DNA from: Rhizobium sp. P40RR-XXII | Lineage (GTDB): Bacteria > Pseudomonadota > Alphaproteobacteria > Rhizobiales > Rhizobiaceae | Assembly (NCBI RefSeq): GCF_012641405.1 | Contig: NZ_JABAII010000003.1 | Coordinates: 310,001-374,000 of the forward strand | Direction of reading: 5' to 3' | DNA length: 64,000 nt | Shown: positions 24,349-34,172 of the stretch, piece after piece | How positions within the stretch are numbered: the first letter of the stretch is position 1 | Layout: every line of letters starts with the position of its first letter | Position numbers and translations under genes: made by a program | The notes under the pieces: generated by a model | What the model saw: the letters and a program-made list of their open reading frames with translations, nothing else | What the model was told of the DNA's origin: nothing | Databases searched by the model: none

Positions 24349-25185
24349 TCAGGCGGATTGCCGGTCAAAGGTCCAGCGGCTGGCCATATAGCTGCGCGGC
24401 GAGGTGCCGAGCATGCGCCGGAACATGGTGGTAAACGCCGCCACGCTCTCATAGCCGGCTTCAAGCGCGACATTGGTGACCGGCTGGCCTTCGGCAAGCT
24501 GCGGCAGGCAGGCAAAGACGCTGGCCTGCTGGCGCCAGGTGGTGAAGCTGATGCCGGTTTCCTTGCGAAACTGCCGTGTGAACGTCCGGCGACTCACCGA
24601 AAGCTTCTCGGCCCAATCGTCCAGTCTGGCGTTGGGCGACGGGTTGGACAAATAGTCGCGGCAGAGCGCGGCCATCCGACGGTCGGACGGGAAGGGGAGG
24701 CCGAGGGGACGCTCCGGCAGTGTCGCGATTTCCTCGACGAGCAGAGACAGGACCAGCCTCGCTTTTCGGTGACTGACCGGTGCTTCCCGCAGCCGAATGG
24801 CCTCCAACAGCAGGCTGCGGGCGAGATCCGTGACTTCGACGACGCGCGGAGCTTCATCCTTCGGCGGCTGGCCGCGCGGTGTCACGTAGACGGATTTCAT
24901 GCTGACATCGCTCAGGATTTCGATCGAGTGCTCCAGCCCGACCGGGATGAAGAGAGCGTGACCGGGCGGCACCATCCAGCGACCGCGCGCCGTCATGATC
25001 AGGGCGACGCCGGCGAAGATGCAAAGCAATTGGGTGCGGCGATGACGGTGCCACGGAACGGTATAGCCCTGCGGCGGTTCGGCACTATGGACGAGCACAT
25101 CCGCAGGCGAATCCTCCATCCAGCGCATGTTCTGCACATGATCGTTGTCGAGGGTTGCCAGCAACTGTTTCGATAGCTTTTCCAT
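24349..25185 (-). CDS. AraC-family regulator, cupin sensor domain
   Basis: A 278-aa regulator with an N-terminal cupin/AraC-binding domain (H-R-H-R-R-T-Q-L near 46) and a C-terminal AraC HTH (about 170-275: L-S-V-S-R-R-T-F-T-R-Q-F and A-L-E-A-G-Y-E-S-V-A-A-F). The arrangement resembles NimR/YeaM-type proteins that control an adjacent MFS efflux gene. The divergent neighbour here is indeed an MFS transporter, 120 bp away. The inducer is unknown. It stops 63 bp before cobF on the same strand, so read-through into the cob operon is possible. Confidence 0.85.
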   Translation of the reverse strand: MEKLSKQLLATLDNDHVQNMRWMEDSPADVLVHSAEPPQGYTVPWHRHRRTQLLCIFAGVALIMTARGRWMVPPGHALFIPVGLEHSIEILSDVSMKSVYVTPRGQPPKDEAPRVVEVTDLARSLLLEAIRLREAPVSHRKARLVLSLLVEEIATLPERPLGLPFPSDRRMAALCRDYLSNPSPNARLDDWAEKLSVSRRTFTRQFRKETGISFTTWRQQASVFACLPQLAEGQPVTNVALEAGYESVAAFTTMFRRMLGTSPRSYMASRWTFDRQSA

Positions 25186-25305
25186 TTTGGCCCAATCGAG
25201 AAACTATTGGACCAGAACACGAAAGAAGGACACACGCAAGCCGTGTTAAAGGCGGAAGAAACAATATGGTCGGCTAGGCAGTCGACATAGGCAAGGAATC
25301 CTCCC

Positions 25306-26502
25306 ATGGTTGCGGCATTTTCGGGTACGCAGGCCCGATATGAAAAGACGACGATGTCGATCGTCATGGCGGTCAGTACCTGCCATCTGTTGAACGATAC
25401 GATGCAGTCGCTTTTGACATCGCTCTATCCGATGTTCAGAGAGAATTATGCGCTCGATTTCGTGCAGATCGGGTTGCTGACGATGATGTTCCAGATCACC
25501 GCGTCACTGCTTCAGCCGGTGGTCGGCATCGTCACCGACAAATGGCCGATGCCTTATTCGTTGCCTATGGGCATGGTTAGCACGTTTTCAGGTCTCGTGC
25601 TGCTCGGCTATGCCGGCAGTTTCAGCGTGCTCCTGATCGCCGCAAGCCTGATCGGCTTCGGCTCGGCCGTCTTCCATCCGGAGGCGTCGCGCGTTGCGCG
25701 TCTGGCCTCCGGCGGGCGCCATGGCCTGGCGCAATCGCTCTTCCAGCTTGGCGGCAATGCCGGCTCGGCAATCGGGCCGCTGATTGCCGCATTCTTTGTC
25801 CTGCAGCACGGCCAGAAGAGCGTGGCGTGGCTTTCGGTGCTGGCCGTCATCGGCTTCATCGTTCTCAGCTGGGTCGGCAACTGGTTCGTCAATCATCGCC
25901 GCCGGCAATCGGCGCGTCCCGCGCCGAGCCGCACTTTGCCGATCGCGCGCAACAAGGCGATGTGGGCGCTTGCCATCCTCATCCTGCTGACGGCGACGAA
26001 GAACGTCTACATGGCGAGCATCTCCAGCTATTTCACCTTCTACGTCATCGACAAGTTCCATCTCGATGTCCGCGATGCGCAGCTGATGCTGTTCCTCTTC
26101 CTCGGCTCCGTCGCCGTCGGAACGATCATGGGCGGTCCGGTGGGCGACCGCCTGGGCGCACGCTTCGTCATCTGGTTCTCGATCCTCGGCGTCATCCCGT
26201 TTGCGCTGATGATGCCCTATGCGAACCTGTTCTGGACCTGTGTCCTGACCGTGATCATCGGCCTCGTGCTGGCCTCGGCTTTCCCGGCGATCGTCGTCTT
26301 TGCGCAGGAGCTGATTCCCGGCCGCGTCGGGCTGATCGGCGGCATCTTCTTCGGCTTCGCCTTCGGCGCGGGCGGACTTGGTGCGGCCTGGCTCGGCGAT
26401 TTCGCCGATGAGCGCGGCATCTCCTTCGTCTACACCCTCTGCTCGTATCTGCCGCTGCTCGGCCTATTCACGATCTTCCTGCCACGAATCTCGCGGCATT
26501 GA
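25306..26502 (+). CDS. MFS transporter, fosmidomycin-resistance (Fsr) type
   Basis: A 398-aa major facilitator with about twelve hydrophobic segments. The N-terminus (A-V-S-T-C-H-L-L-N-D-T-M-Q-S-L-L) and F-H-P-E-A-S-R motif near 123 are characteristic of the Fsr group. That group exports fosmidomycin and probably other small acids. A typical MFS loop 2-3 (V-T-D-K-W) and a G-D-R-L-G-A-R-F repeat in the second half are visible. It starts at ATG 25306 after AGGAATCCTCCC. It is probably controlled by the divergent AraC-type gene. The real substrate cannot be deduced. Confidence 0.85.
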   Translation: MVAAFSGTQARYEKTTMSIVMAVSTCHLLNDTMQSLLTSLYPMFRENYALDFVQIGLLTMMFQITASLLQPVVGIVTDKWPMPYSLPMGMVSTFSGLVLLGYAGSFSVLLIAASLIGFGSAVFHPEASRVARLASGGRHGLAQSLFQLGGNAGSAIGPLIAAFFVLQHGQKSVAWLSVLAVIGFIVLSWVGNWFVNHRRRQSARPAPSRTLPIARNKAMWALAILILLTATKNVYMASISSYFTFYVIDKFHLDVRDAQLMLFLFLGSVAVGTIMGGPVGDRLGARFVIWFSILGVIPFALMMPYANLFWTCVLTVIIGLVLASAFPAIVVFAQELIPGRVGLIGGIFFGFAFGAGGLGAAWLGDFADERGISFVYTLCSYLPLLGLFTIFLPRISRH

Positions 26503-26508
26503 TCGATG

Positions 26509-26536
26509 TCGGCGAGCGTATCGCTCGCCGATTTTC
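26509..26536. terminator. Intrinsic terminator between the MFS gene and dadA
   Basis: A perfect 10-bp stem TCGGCGAGCG/CGCTCGCCGA with a TAT loop is followed by TTTTC on the plus strand. It separates the convergent Fsr-type gene and dadA. Confidence 0.75.
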
Positions 26537-26567
26537 TGCATGAAAACCTATATGCCGAGTGTTGCCG

Positions 26568-27818
26568 TCAGGCGTAGCGGCTGATGGCGAGATCGGTTGC
26601 GTCGATATCAGGCTTGCGGCCACTGACGAGATCGCTGACGACGCGCGCCGAACCGGAGCTCATCGTCCACCCAAGCGTGCCGTGGCCGGTATTGAGGTAC
26701 AGGCCCTTGATCTTCGTTGGCCCGATGACTGGCGTGCCGTCCGGCGTCATCGGCCGCAGCCCCGACCAGAAGGAAGCCTTGGCGACATCGCCGCCGGGGA
26801 ATAGGTCGGTAACGGAATGCTCGAGCGTCTGGCGCCGGGCGAGGCCGAGATCGTTGGTATAGCCGGAGATTTCGGCCATGCCGCCGACGCGGATACGATC
26901 GCCAAGCCGGGTGATGGCGATCTTATAGGTCTCGTCCATGACGGTCGATTCCGGCGCCCGTGATGTGTCGGTAATCGGAATCGTCAGCGAATAGCCCTTG
27001 ACCGGATAGACGGACAGGCTGATGCCGAGCGGCTTCAGCAATAGCGGCGAATAGCTGCCGAGCGCGACGACGATCGCATCGGCGTCCAACCGCCCGCGGT
27101 CGGTCATGACGGCGCGCACCTGCCCGCCCTCGACGTCGAGCCCGTTGATCGTCGTGCCGTATTGGAACTTCACGCCGAGCTCGACCGCCTTCGCGCCGAG
27201 CGCATTGGTGAACTTGAAGCAGTCGCCGGTCTCGTCCTTCGGCGTCAGCAGGCCGCCGACGATCTTCTCGCGGACATGCCTGAGCGCCGGTTCGACACGG
27301 ACGCAGCCGTCGCGATCCAGTACCTCATAGGGAATGCCGTCGGCTGCCAGAGCCTTGACGTCCTTGGCTGATGCATCCAGCTGCTGCTGCGTGCGGAACA
27401 ACTGCAGCGTGCCCTGCATACGTTCGTCATAGGCGATGCCGGTTTCCTGGCGAAGCTGGGCAAGCGAAATGCGGCTGTAATCGGCAAGACGCAGCATCCG
27501 GCTTTTGTTGATCGCATAGCGTTCCGAGGTGCAGTTCGACAGCATCTTGACGAGCCATGAGAGCATGGCGCGATCGACCTTCGGACGCAGGATGAGCGGG
27601 GCGTGGTGCATGAAGAGCCACTTGATCGCCTTCATGGGAATACCGGGTGCGGCCCAGGGCGAGCAATAGCCGAAGGAGACTTCGCCGGCATTGGCAAAAC
27701 TCGTTTCCAGCGCCGGACCCTGCTGCCGGTCGACGACCGTAACTTCGTGGCCCGCCTTGGCAAGCTGATAGGCGGATGTCACGCCGATAATGCCGGCACC
27801 CAGAACGACGACTTTCAT
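26568..27818 (-). CDS. dadA: DadA D-amino acid dehydrogenase small subunit
   Basis: A 416-aa FAD-dependent dehydrogenase that oxidises D-alanine and other D-amino acids to 2-oxo acids, passing electrons to the respiratory chain. The FAD motif G-A-G-I-I-G-V-T is at residues 7-14. The N-terminal block (S-F-A-N-A-G and Y-C-S-P-W-A-A-P-G) and the C-terminal [13 protein letters not shown] are DadA signatures. It lies 33 bp downstream of the alanine racemase gene, on the same strand, so L-alanine is converted to D-alanine and then to pyruvate and ammonia. Confidence 0.95.
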   Translation of the reverse strand: MKVVVLGAGIIGVTSAYQLAKAGHEVTVVDRQQGPALETSFANAGEVSFGYCSPWAAPGIPMKAIKWLFMHHAPLILRPKVDRAMLSWLVKMLSNCTSERYAINKSRMLRLADYSRISLAQLRQETGIAYDERMQGTLQLFRTQQQLDASAKDVKALAADGIPYEVLDRDGCVRVEPALRHVREKIVGGLLTPKDETGDCFKFTNALGAKAVELGVKFQYGTTINGLDVEGGQVRAVMTDRGRLDADAIVVALGSYSPLLLKPLGISLSVYPVKGYSLTIPITDTSRAPESTVMDETYKIAITRLGDRIRVGGMAEISGYTNDLGLARRQTLEHSVTDLFPGGDVAKASFWSGLRPMTPDGTPVIGPTKIKGLYLNTGHGTLGWTMSSGSARVVSDLVSGRKPDIDATDLAISRYA

Positions 27819-27851
27819 GATGTCCTCAGAGAGAAATGAGAGATAGGAAGG

Positions 27852-28985
27852 TCAGCGGTATTGACGGTGGAAGCGATGGCCGAGACTGGTCAGGATCTCA
27901 TAGGAAATCAAGCCGGCATCCCGCGCAAGATCCTCCAGGGTCTGGTGATCTCCGAGAACCTCCACCATGTTTCCGATAGGCAGGGCGCCTTCGGGCAGAG
28001 CGCTGATATCGATTGTCGCGCTGTCCATCGACACGCGGCCGACGATCGGCAGGCGGATACCGTCGTAAAAAACCGCGCCGCGATCGCTGAGGCTGCGCGG
28101 AAGGCCATCGGCATAGCCGGCGGCGATCGTCGCAAGCCGGGTTTGGGTCTTCGTCACGTGCACGCCGCCATAGCCGACGCGCGCGCCTTCCGAAACCGTT
28201 CGGGTCTGCACCACGGCGACATCGAGCCGGACGACGGCTTCCATAGGGTTGGCTGCGCCGCTCGTGGGGGCGCCGCCATAAAGGGCAATGCCCGGCCGCG
28301 CCAGCACGCCGTGAAAATCGGCGCTGAGGAAGATGCCGCCGGAATTCGCGAACGAAACGTCGTAGCTCGGGAATTCCGCTGCGACGCGACGCATTTCCGC
28401 CAGCTGATCGGCATTTTGGCCGTTGTCGACTTCGTCGGCGGAGGCGAGGTGGCTCATGACGAACAGGATGTCGAGATCGTCCGATGTTTGCAGATGAGCC
28501 AAGACGGCGCCTCTGTCTTCCGGCGGGATGCCAAGCCGTGACATGCCGGTATCGAATTGCAGAACCGCCGGCAGCCTACACCGGAGGGCGTGTGCGGTCT
28601 CCGCCCATTGCTGCAGCTGATCGAGCGAGTTGACGACCGGCACGATGCCGCCATCGGCGCAGGCTGCCTCGTTACCGGGCAGCAGGCCGTTCAGCACGAA
28701 GATTGCCGCATCGTCGGGCAATTGCGGACGCAGTCGCAGTGCCTCTATGAAGTGGGCGACGAAGAAGTGGCGGCAACCGCGTGCATAGAGAGCCTTGGAG
28801 ATCTGGTTTGCGCCGAGTCCATAGGAATCGGCCTTCACCACCGCGGCTGCGCGCGCCGGTGCAACGATTGCAGATAGTTTGTCGTAGTTCCGGCAGAGGG
28901 CTGCCAGATCGATCGTTAGATAACCACAAGCTGTGCCGTCGATCGCCAATTTTGGCGCCCGCAAATCCACTGTGCCGCCGTTCAT
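27852..28985 (-). CDS. alr: Catabolic alanine racemase
   Basis: A 377-aa PLP-dependent racemase that interconverts L- and D-alanine. The PLP lysine is K51 in V-V-K-A-D-S-Y-G-L-G. The catalytic Tyr of the second domain is in R-V-G-Y-G-G near 268. F-D-T-G-M-S-R-L-G near 144 is the other conserved block. Its partner is dadA directly downstream, and the divergent Lrp-type gene is the likely regulator, so this is probably the catabolic (DadX/DadB) enzyme rather than the cell-wall one. A second alr elsewhere would be expected. Confidence 0.92.
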   Translation of the reverse strand: MNGGTVDLRAPKLAIDGTACGYLTIDLAALCRNYDKLSAIVAPARAAAVVKADSYGLGANQISKALYARGCRHFFVAHFIEALRLRPQLPDDAAIFVLNGLLPGNEAACADGGIVPVVNSLDQLQQWAETAHALRCRLPAVLQFDTGMSRLGIPPEDRGAVLAHLQTSDDLDILFVMSHLASADEVDNGQNADQLAEMRRVAAEFPSYDVSFANSGGIFLSADFHGVLARPGIALYGGAPTSGAANPMEAVVRLDVAVVQTRTVSEGARVGYGGVHVTKTQTRLATIAAGYADGLPRSLSDRGAVFYDGIRLPIVGRVSMDSATIDISALPEGALPIGNMVEVLGDHQTLEDLARDAGLISYEILTSLGHRFHRQYR

Positions 28986-29109
28986 GTCCGCCCTCGTTTC
29001 TCAAGTGCAGATTATTGAAATGATCGTGAAATTGCCTATCAAAGAGCGATTGATTATTGTGTAATTGCGCTGATATTGAAACGAACTGCGAATTTTTGAA
29101 AGAATTGAT

Positions 29110-29574
29110 ATGTCTGCCCTCGATGCCATCGACCGCAATATTCTCCGCCTGCTTCGGCTCGATGCCCGCCTCAGCAATGCGAGGCTGGCGGGAGAGGTGG
29201 GATTGTCGCCGTCGGCCTGCCTCAGACGCATCAAACTGATGGAGCAGGCCGGTGTCATCAGGGGCTATACGGCCCTGGTGGATACCTCCCAGGCGGAAGC
29301 CACGATCGCCGTCATCATCAACATTACGCTCGAGCGGCAGACGGAGGATCACCTCGATCGTTTCGAGGCCGCGGTGCGCAAGCATCCTGAGATCAAGGAG
29401 TGCTTCCTGATGACGGGTGGGTCCGATTATCTCCTGCGTGTCGAGGTTGCCACAGCAGGCGATTTCGAGCGCATCCACAAGGATATTCTTTCGACCATGC
29501 CAGGGGTGCTGCGGATCCATTCGAGCTTCTCGATCCGCAATGTGCTTGCGACGCGGCCGAAAAATCCGCGCTGA
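29110..29574 (+). CDS. Lrp/AsnC-family regulator of the dad genes
   Basis: A 154-aa regulator with an N-terminal winged HTH (L-D-A-I-D-R-N-I-L-R-L-L, then L-S-P-S-A-C-L-R-R-I-K-L-M-E) and a C-terminal RAM/ACT domain that binds amino acids (about 65-140). The family commonly activates adjacent amino acid catabolic genes in response to the substrate. It is divergent from alr-dadA across a 124-bp AT-richer interval that must hold both promoters. The ligand is most likely alanine. Confidence 0.88.
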   Translation: MSALDAIDRNILRLLRLDARLSNARLAGEVGLSPSACLRRIKLMEQAGVIRGYTALVDTSQAEATIAVIINITLERQTEDHLDRFEAAVRKHPEIKECFLMTGGSDYLLRVEVATAGDFERIHKDILSTMPGVLRIHSSFSIRNVLATRPKNPR

Positions 29575-29613
29575 ACAAGCGGTCTGCTCTGCGCATATTC
29601 AGGTCGTTCTCTA

Positions 29614-31497
29614 TCAGGCCTGATCCTGGCCGATGCCTGTCGCGGCATGTACCTCGCAGATCACGCCGCTCGGCTCGTAACTGACATTGACCTGGCCGTT
29701 CAGTTCGGCCGCCAACAGGCTTTCGATCAACCTGGAGCCAAACCCCTTGCGCGTGGGCGGTTTGACGGTCGGCCCTCCCGTTTCCTGCCAGCGCAGGCTC
29801 AGCCGGTCGGTCTTGCCCGGTTCCAGAGACCAGTGGATGGCGACACGGCCATCAGGCACCGACAGCGCGCCGTATTTGGCGGCATTCGTTGCAAGCTCGT
29901 GCATCGCAAGCGATATGGAGACAATGGTTCGCGGCGGCAGTTTGATCGCCGGACCGGAAATTTCGAACCTCTCCTTAGGATAGAGCGACAGTGCCTGGCC
30001 GATGACGGTCAAGAGGTCTGCTTCTTCCCATTTGCCATGGATCAGCAGGTCATGCGCGCGTGCCATCGAAGCCAGCCGCGCCTCGAATGTCTCGACGGCC
30101 GCCTTGTCGACCTCGTCGCGTCCCAATGTCTGACGTGATATGGCCATGACGGTTGCAAGCACGTTCTTGACGCGATGATTGAGTTCGCCGACTAGCAGCG
30201 TCTTAAGGCGTTCGGCTTTCTTCTTCGCGCTGATATCATGGGCCGTCTTCGAAGCCCCCACGATCCGGCCATAGGCGTCATAGATCGGGGAGACGCTGAG
30301 CAGGACGTCGACAAGTTCGCCGTTCTTGCAGCGCCGCTTCGTCTCATAGGGCTCGACCTTCTGACCCGCGCGGATCTGGGCGAGGATCGTGGATTCCTCT
30401 TCACTGCGGTCGTCCGGAAGGAGCATCGTGACCGATCTGCCGACGGCCTCTTCGGCGGAGTGGCCGTAAAGCCTTTCCGCCCCCGTGTTCCAGCTTGTGA
30501 TCACCATATTGAGATCGATGCTGAGGATCGCGTCGTCCGACGAGGCGATGATGGCCGCCAGACGCCGTTCCACTTGCTGCACCCGTTTGCGTTCGGTGAT
30601 ATCAGTGACGACCCCGGCGACCCGCTGGATGTGTCCCGAACTGTCCCGCAGGCCGGAGATGGCGTTTGCGACCCATACAAGGCTGCCATCCTTGCGGATA
30701 TAGCGCTTTTCGATCTCAAAGTTTTCACCGGTCGCCATCATCGTCTCGAACAGGCGCGTGTTCTCAGGTAGGTCGTCCGGATAGGTGATCTCGTCCATCC
30801 GCATGCCGAGAAGTTCCGTCTCGGAGTAGCCGACGATCTCGCAGAAGCGCGCGTTCACCTGAACGAAGCGGCCGTCGAGCTCGCATTGCGCCATTCCCGT
30901 CGCGGATTGGGAAATGACGGCGCGGATCCGTTCCTCGCTTTCGCGCAATGCCTGTTCGGAGCGAACGCGTTCCGTCGTCTCATTGACGATGCAGAAGACA
31001 CCCAGCACCCCGCCATCCGCATCGCGAACGGGCGAATAGGAAATGTCGAAATAGACCGTTTCGGGATAGCCGTGACGCTCGATATAGAACAGCCGGTCCT
31101 TGGCGGCGACCGTATTGCCATCCTGCAGGACGGAGCGCAGAAGTGGCTCCAGATCGCTCCAAAGCTCCGCCCAGTTTTCCCGCGCGGGACGCCCCAAGGC
31201 CCGCGGATGCTTATCGCCTATCGTGGCGGCATAGGCATCGTTGTAAAGGGCAACGAAGTCGCTGCTCCAGAACATGACGATCTGGGCCTGTGACGACAGC
31301 ATGATATCGACCGCGACTGTGAGGCAGGAAGGCCATGTCGATCGAGGGCCGAGACTGGTCGCTGCCCAATCGAGGCCAGAGATGAGTGCTGCCATTTCGC
31401 CGGTATGACTTGCCTCGATGTTCAGGATGGACCCTCCCTTGAGCGATGGCCGGGCCTGCGAGAATTGTCCGGTTCGCTCATGCTTGCAAAGATTCAT
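29614..31497 (-). CDS. Multi-PAS HWE-family sensor histidine kinase
   Basis: A 627-aa cytoplasmic kinase with no membrane segment. It has about three PAS domains: roughly residues 35-175, 180-300 with its PAC segment, and 305-420. The phospho-acceptor region is L-N-H-R-V-K-N-V-L near 437. The ATPase domain shows the N-box H-E-L-A-T-N-A-A-K-Y-G-A and the W-Q-E-T-G-G-P motif of HWE/HisKA_2 kinases. Such proteins in rhizobia often feed the PhyR/EcfG general stress pathway or light/redox signalling. No response regulator lies next to it. ATG 31497 has GGGGAG before it; the frame is open to 31545. Confidence 0.88.
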   Translation of the reverse strand: MNLCKHERTGQFSQARPSLKGGSILNIEASHTGEMAALISGLDWAATSLGPRSTWPSCLTVAVDIMLSSQAQIVMFWSSDFVALYNDAYAATIGDKHPRALGRPARENWAELWSDLEPLLRSVLQDGNTVAAKDRLFYIERHGYPETVYFDISYSPVRDADGGVLGVFCIVNETTERVRSEQALRESEERIRAVISQSATGMAQCELDGRFVQVNARFCEIVGYSETELLGMRMDEITYPDDLPENTRLFETMMATGENFEIEKRYIRKDGSLVWVANAISGLRDSSGHIQRVAGVVTDITERKRVQQVERRLAAIIASSDDAILSIDLNMVITSWNTGAERLYGHSAEEAVGRSVTMLLPDDRSEEESTILAQIRAGQKVEPYETKRRCKNGELVDVLLSVSPIYDAYGRIVGASKTAHDISAKKKAERLKTLLVGELNHRVKNVLATVMAISRQTLGRDEVDKAAVETFEARLASMARAHDLLIHGKWEEADLLTVIGQALSLYPKERFEISGPAIKLPPRTIVSISLAMHELATNAAKYGALSVPDGRVAIHWSLEPGKTDRLSLRWQETGGPTVKPPTRKGFGSRLIESLLAAELNGQVNVSYEPSGVICEVHAATGIGQDQA

Positions 31498-31665
31498 AGC
31501 ATACTCCCCATGGCGAAGTGCAGAGAGAAAATTCGGCGATTTCAATGTATTTCAAGTAACATAGGCGGAATCCGCCACGAATGTTTCGCGTCGATATGAA
31601 GCGGCGGCAAATTGCCGATCGTGACCCTGGCGACCGTCAATTCGGCGCCGGTTCCGATCGGGACG

Positions 31666-32550
31666 TCAGGTGTCCGGCCTTGCGTGCATTTCGGCCGTCA
31701 GCCATCGCTCGAGCGCCAATGCATCCGGCCTGCCCGCAATATGCGGGGCGATCCAGAGCACCATGCGCCTAGGCCCGGGCAGGAAGCCGAATGGTGCCAC
31801 CAGCCGCCCCGAGGCCAGCTGATCGAGCACCAGCATCTGCGGAACAACGGCAATACCGAGACCGCAGGCGGCAGCCTGGATCAGCAGGTAGAAATGGTCG
31901 AATGCGGACTGGGACCCTAGCTGCAGATCCGACTTACCCGCGATCGCCTGCCAGTCGCTCCAGGCCTGCGGGCGCGTGCGTGTGGACAGGAGCGCCGCAT
32001 GCTCCATGTCGCTTGGGCAAAGAATGCCGGAGCGGCTCAGATATTCCGGCGAGCAGACCGGACCGATCGCCTCGCCGCCCAATTCGCGGATGATCGCATC
32101 CTTCGGCGGTTCGATGATGCTCGAGCGGATCGCGAGGCTGATCTTGTCCCGGACGAAATCGACCTGATCGTAGTTCATGTTGAATTGCAGGGCGATGTGC
32201 GGATGGCGTTCGTGGAATTGGCCGATGCGGGGAATGATCCATCCCATCATGATCGATGAGGAGCAGGAAAGCGTCAGCGGGCCGGGGCGAACACGCTCGA
32301 CGCTCGCCTGCATCAGGCCGAAGGCGCTTGCCAGCCCCTCGGCCAGCCGCAGCCCTTCCGGCGTCGGCTCGGTGGAATGCGCCCGGCGGTTGACGAGAAT
32401 GACGCCCAAGGTCTGTTCGAGACCACGAATGTGCCGGCTGATTGCGCCATGCGTGACGCAAAGCTCGTCGGCAGCCAGCGTCATCGACCTGTGCCGTGCG
32501 GTCGCTTCGAAAGCCTTCAGGGCATTCAACGATGGAAGAGGGCCGCTCAT
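31666..32550 (-). CDS. LysR-family regulator (GcvA-like)
   Basis: A 294-aa LysR regulator: HTH in the first 60 residues (L-N-A-L-K-A-F-E-A-T-A-R-H...V-T-H-G-A-I-S-R-H-I) and a substrate-binding domain from about 90. The L-P-S-L-N-A-L-K-A-F-E start is typical of the GcvA subgroup. It is divergent from an MFS transporter gene, which is the most likely target. An upstream start at 32589 is possible, but the chosen Met fits the family N-terminus. The inducer is unknown. Confidence 0.85.
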   Translation of the reverse strand: MSGPLPSLNALKAFEATARHRSMTLAADELCVTHGAISRHIRGLEQTLGVILVNRRAHSTEPTPEGLRLAEGLASAFGLMQASVERVRPGPLTLSCSSSIMMGWIIPRIGQFHERHPHIALQFNMNYDQVDFVRDKISLAIRSSIIEPPKDAIIRELGGEAIGPVCSPEYLSRSGILCPSDMEHAALLSTRTRPQAWSDWQAIAGKSDLQLGSQSAFDHFYLLIQAAACGLGIAVVPQMLVLDQLASGRLVAPFGFLPGPRRMVLWIAPHIAGRPDALALERWLTAEMHARPDT

Positions 32551-32767
32551 TTTCCAGTCCTGCGATAATATGATGTGACTTTTCCTCACATGATGGGGAG
32601 ATTAAATCGTTTGCCTGCGGCTTGTCCATACCGCTAGAGATCGAGGTCATTCGAAGGCGCATGCGATCAAAGGCAGGGACTGGAAGGGAAGTCGGAGTTT
32701 CCGTTCTGTCAGCGACGCAAGCGGATCGCTGCGGCGCTGGAGTTTCAGGACTGGGGGAGGATTTCTA

Positions 32768-34108
32768 TTGCAGCCTGCTAATCAGGAAATGTCACAGGTC
32801 GAGCGTTCGGCCATCGCCAAGGTGTCGAAGCGGCTGGTGCCGTTTATCGCCTTGATGTTCTTCATCAACTTCCTTGACCGTACCGCGATCTCGTTTGCCG
32901 GCCCGAACGGCATGACGACGGATCTGGCGCTGACGGCGGCGCAGTTCGGCTTCGCCGCGGGCATCTTCTTCTTCGGTTATATCGTGCTCGAAATCCCGAG
33001 CAATCTGGCACTTCACAAATATGGCGCCCGTCGCTGGCTTGCCCGCATCATGGTGAGCTGGGGCATTGTGGCGCTGTTGTTCACCTGGGTGTCGAGCGCG
33101 ACGGAGCTCTACGCGCTGCGTTTCCTCCTCGGGGTTGCCGAAGCCGGCTTCTTTCCGGGCGCGATCCTTTTCTTAAGCATGTGGGTGCCCGCCAAGCATC
33201 GCAACAAGATCCTGGCATTGTTCTATCTCGCCCAGCCGCTGACGACAGTCGTCGGTGCACCTTTTGCGGCGATGCTAATACAGATGCACGGCCTCTTCGG
33301 CTTGGAAGGCTGGCGCGTCATGTTCTTCGGCGTTGCGGTTCCCGCCATCGTCATCGGCATCGTTGCATGGTTCTATCTCGCGGATCGACCCGACGATGCC
33401 AAATGGCTGACGCAGACGGAGAAGGATTGGCTGAACCGGGAGCTTGCCGGCGAGGAAAAGGCAAAGGCGGCCGCTCATGGCAAGATGACCGGTCTCGCCC
33501 TGACGGATGGCCGCGTATGGCTGCTGTCGGTGATCTATTTCGGCCTGATCTATGGCCTCTATGCGCTGGCCTTCTTCCTGCCGACCATCATTGCCGGTTT
33601 CGAGACGAAGTTCGGCACCAAGTTCGACGTTTTCGACAAGGGCCTGATCACGGCCATTCCCTATCTGCCGGCAGCCGTTGCCCTGTTGTTCTGGAGCCGC
33701 GATGCATCCAGGCGCGGCGTGCGGCCGTGGCATATCGGCATTCCGGCCTTGGTCGGCGCATTCAGCATTCCGGCCGCGCTCTTTATGGGCTCGCCCGAAG
33801 CGACGATCGTCATGATCACGCTGACAGCCTGCGCGATTTTTTCCGCCCTGCCGAACTTCTGGGCCATTCCGTCCCGCTTCCTGGCCGGGCCGGCGGCTGC
33901 GGCCGGCATCGCCCTGATCAATACGATCGGCAATATTGCCGGCTTTGCGGCGCCCTATATCACTGGCGTCGTCAAGGATGCGACCGGCCTTTACGAACTG
34001 CCGATGTTCATCGTCGGGGCGCTGATGCTGTTGTCAGCACTGCTCGCCTTCTCGCTGAACGGCAGGGTCGGGGAGCCGGAACTGGTTGCGTCGGGCAGCA
34101 AGGGCTGA
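32768..34108 (+). CDS. MFS transporter, anion:cation symporter (ACS) family
   Basis: A 446-aa major facilitator with about twelve membrane helices. The first-helix motif (F-I-N-F-L-D-R-T-A-I-S-F-A) and the L-E-I-P-S-N-L segment near 77 are hallmarks of the ACS subfamily, which imports organic anions such as phthalate, hexuronates, tartrate or nicotinate. The start is TTG at 32768, placed 7-8 bp after GGGGGAGG; an ATG at 32789 lacks as good a site. It is divergent from a LysR-type gene. No catabolic enzyme is linked on the same strand, so the substrate stays open. Confidence 0.85.
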   Translation: MQPANQEMSQVERSAIAKVSKRLVPFIALMFFINFLDRTAISFAGPNGMTTDLALTAAQFGFAAGIFFFGYIVLEIPSNLALHKYGARRWLARIMVSWGIVALLFTWVSSATELYALRFLLGVAEAGFFPGAILFLSMWVPAKHRNKILALFYLAQPLTTVVGAPFAAMLIQMHGLFGLEGWRVMFFGVAVPAIVIGIVAWFYLADRPDDAKWLTQTEKDWLNRELAGEEKAKAAAHGKMTGLALTDGRVWLLSVIYFGLIYGLYALAFFLPTIIAGFETKFGTKFDVFDKGLITAIPYLPAAVALLFWSRDASRRGVRPWHIGIPALVGAFSIPAALFMGSPEATIVMITLTACAIFSALPNFWAIPSRFLAGPAAAAGIALINTIGNIAGFAAPYITGVVKDATGLYELPMFIVGALMLLSALLAFSLNGRVGEPELVASGSKG

Positions 34109-34137
34109 AAACATCCGAGACAAGGAATGGATGAATG

Positions 34138-34172
34138 GATGGCGGTCGCGAATGTGATCGCCATCGAATTTT
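34138..34172. terminator. Terminator hairpin between the MFS gene and ocd
   Basis: GATGGCGGTC pairs with GATCGCCATC (nine of ten positions, loop GCGAATGT) and is followed by GAATTTTTC on the plus strand. It separates the convergent MFS and ornithine cyclodeaminase genes. Confidence 0.65.
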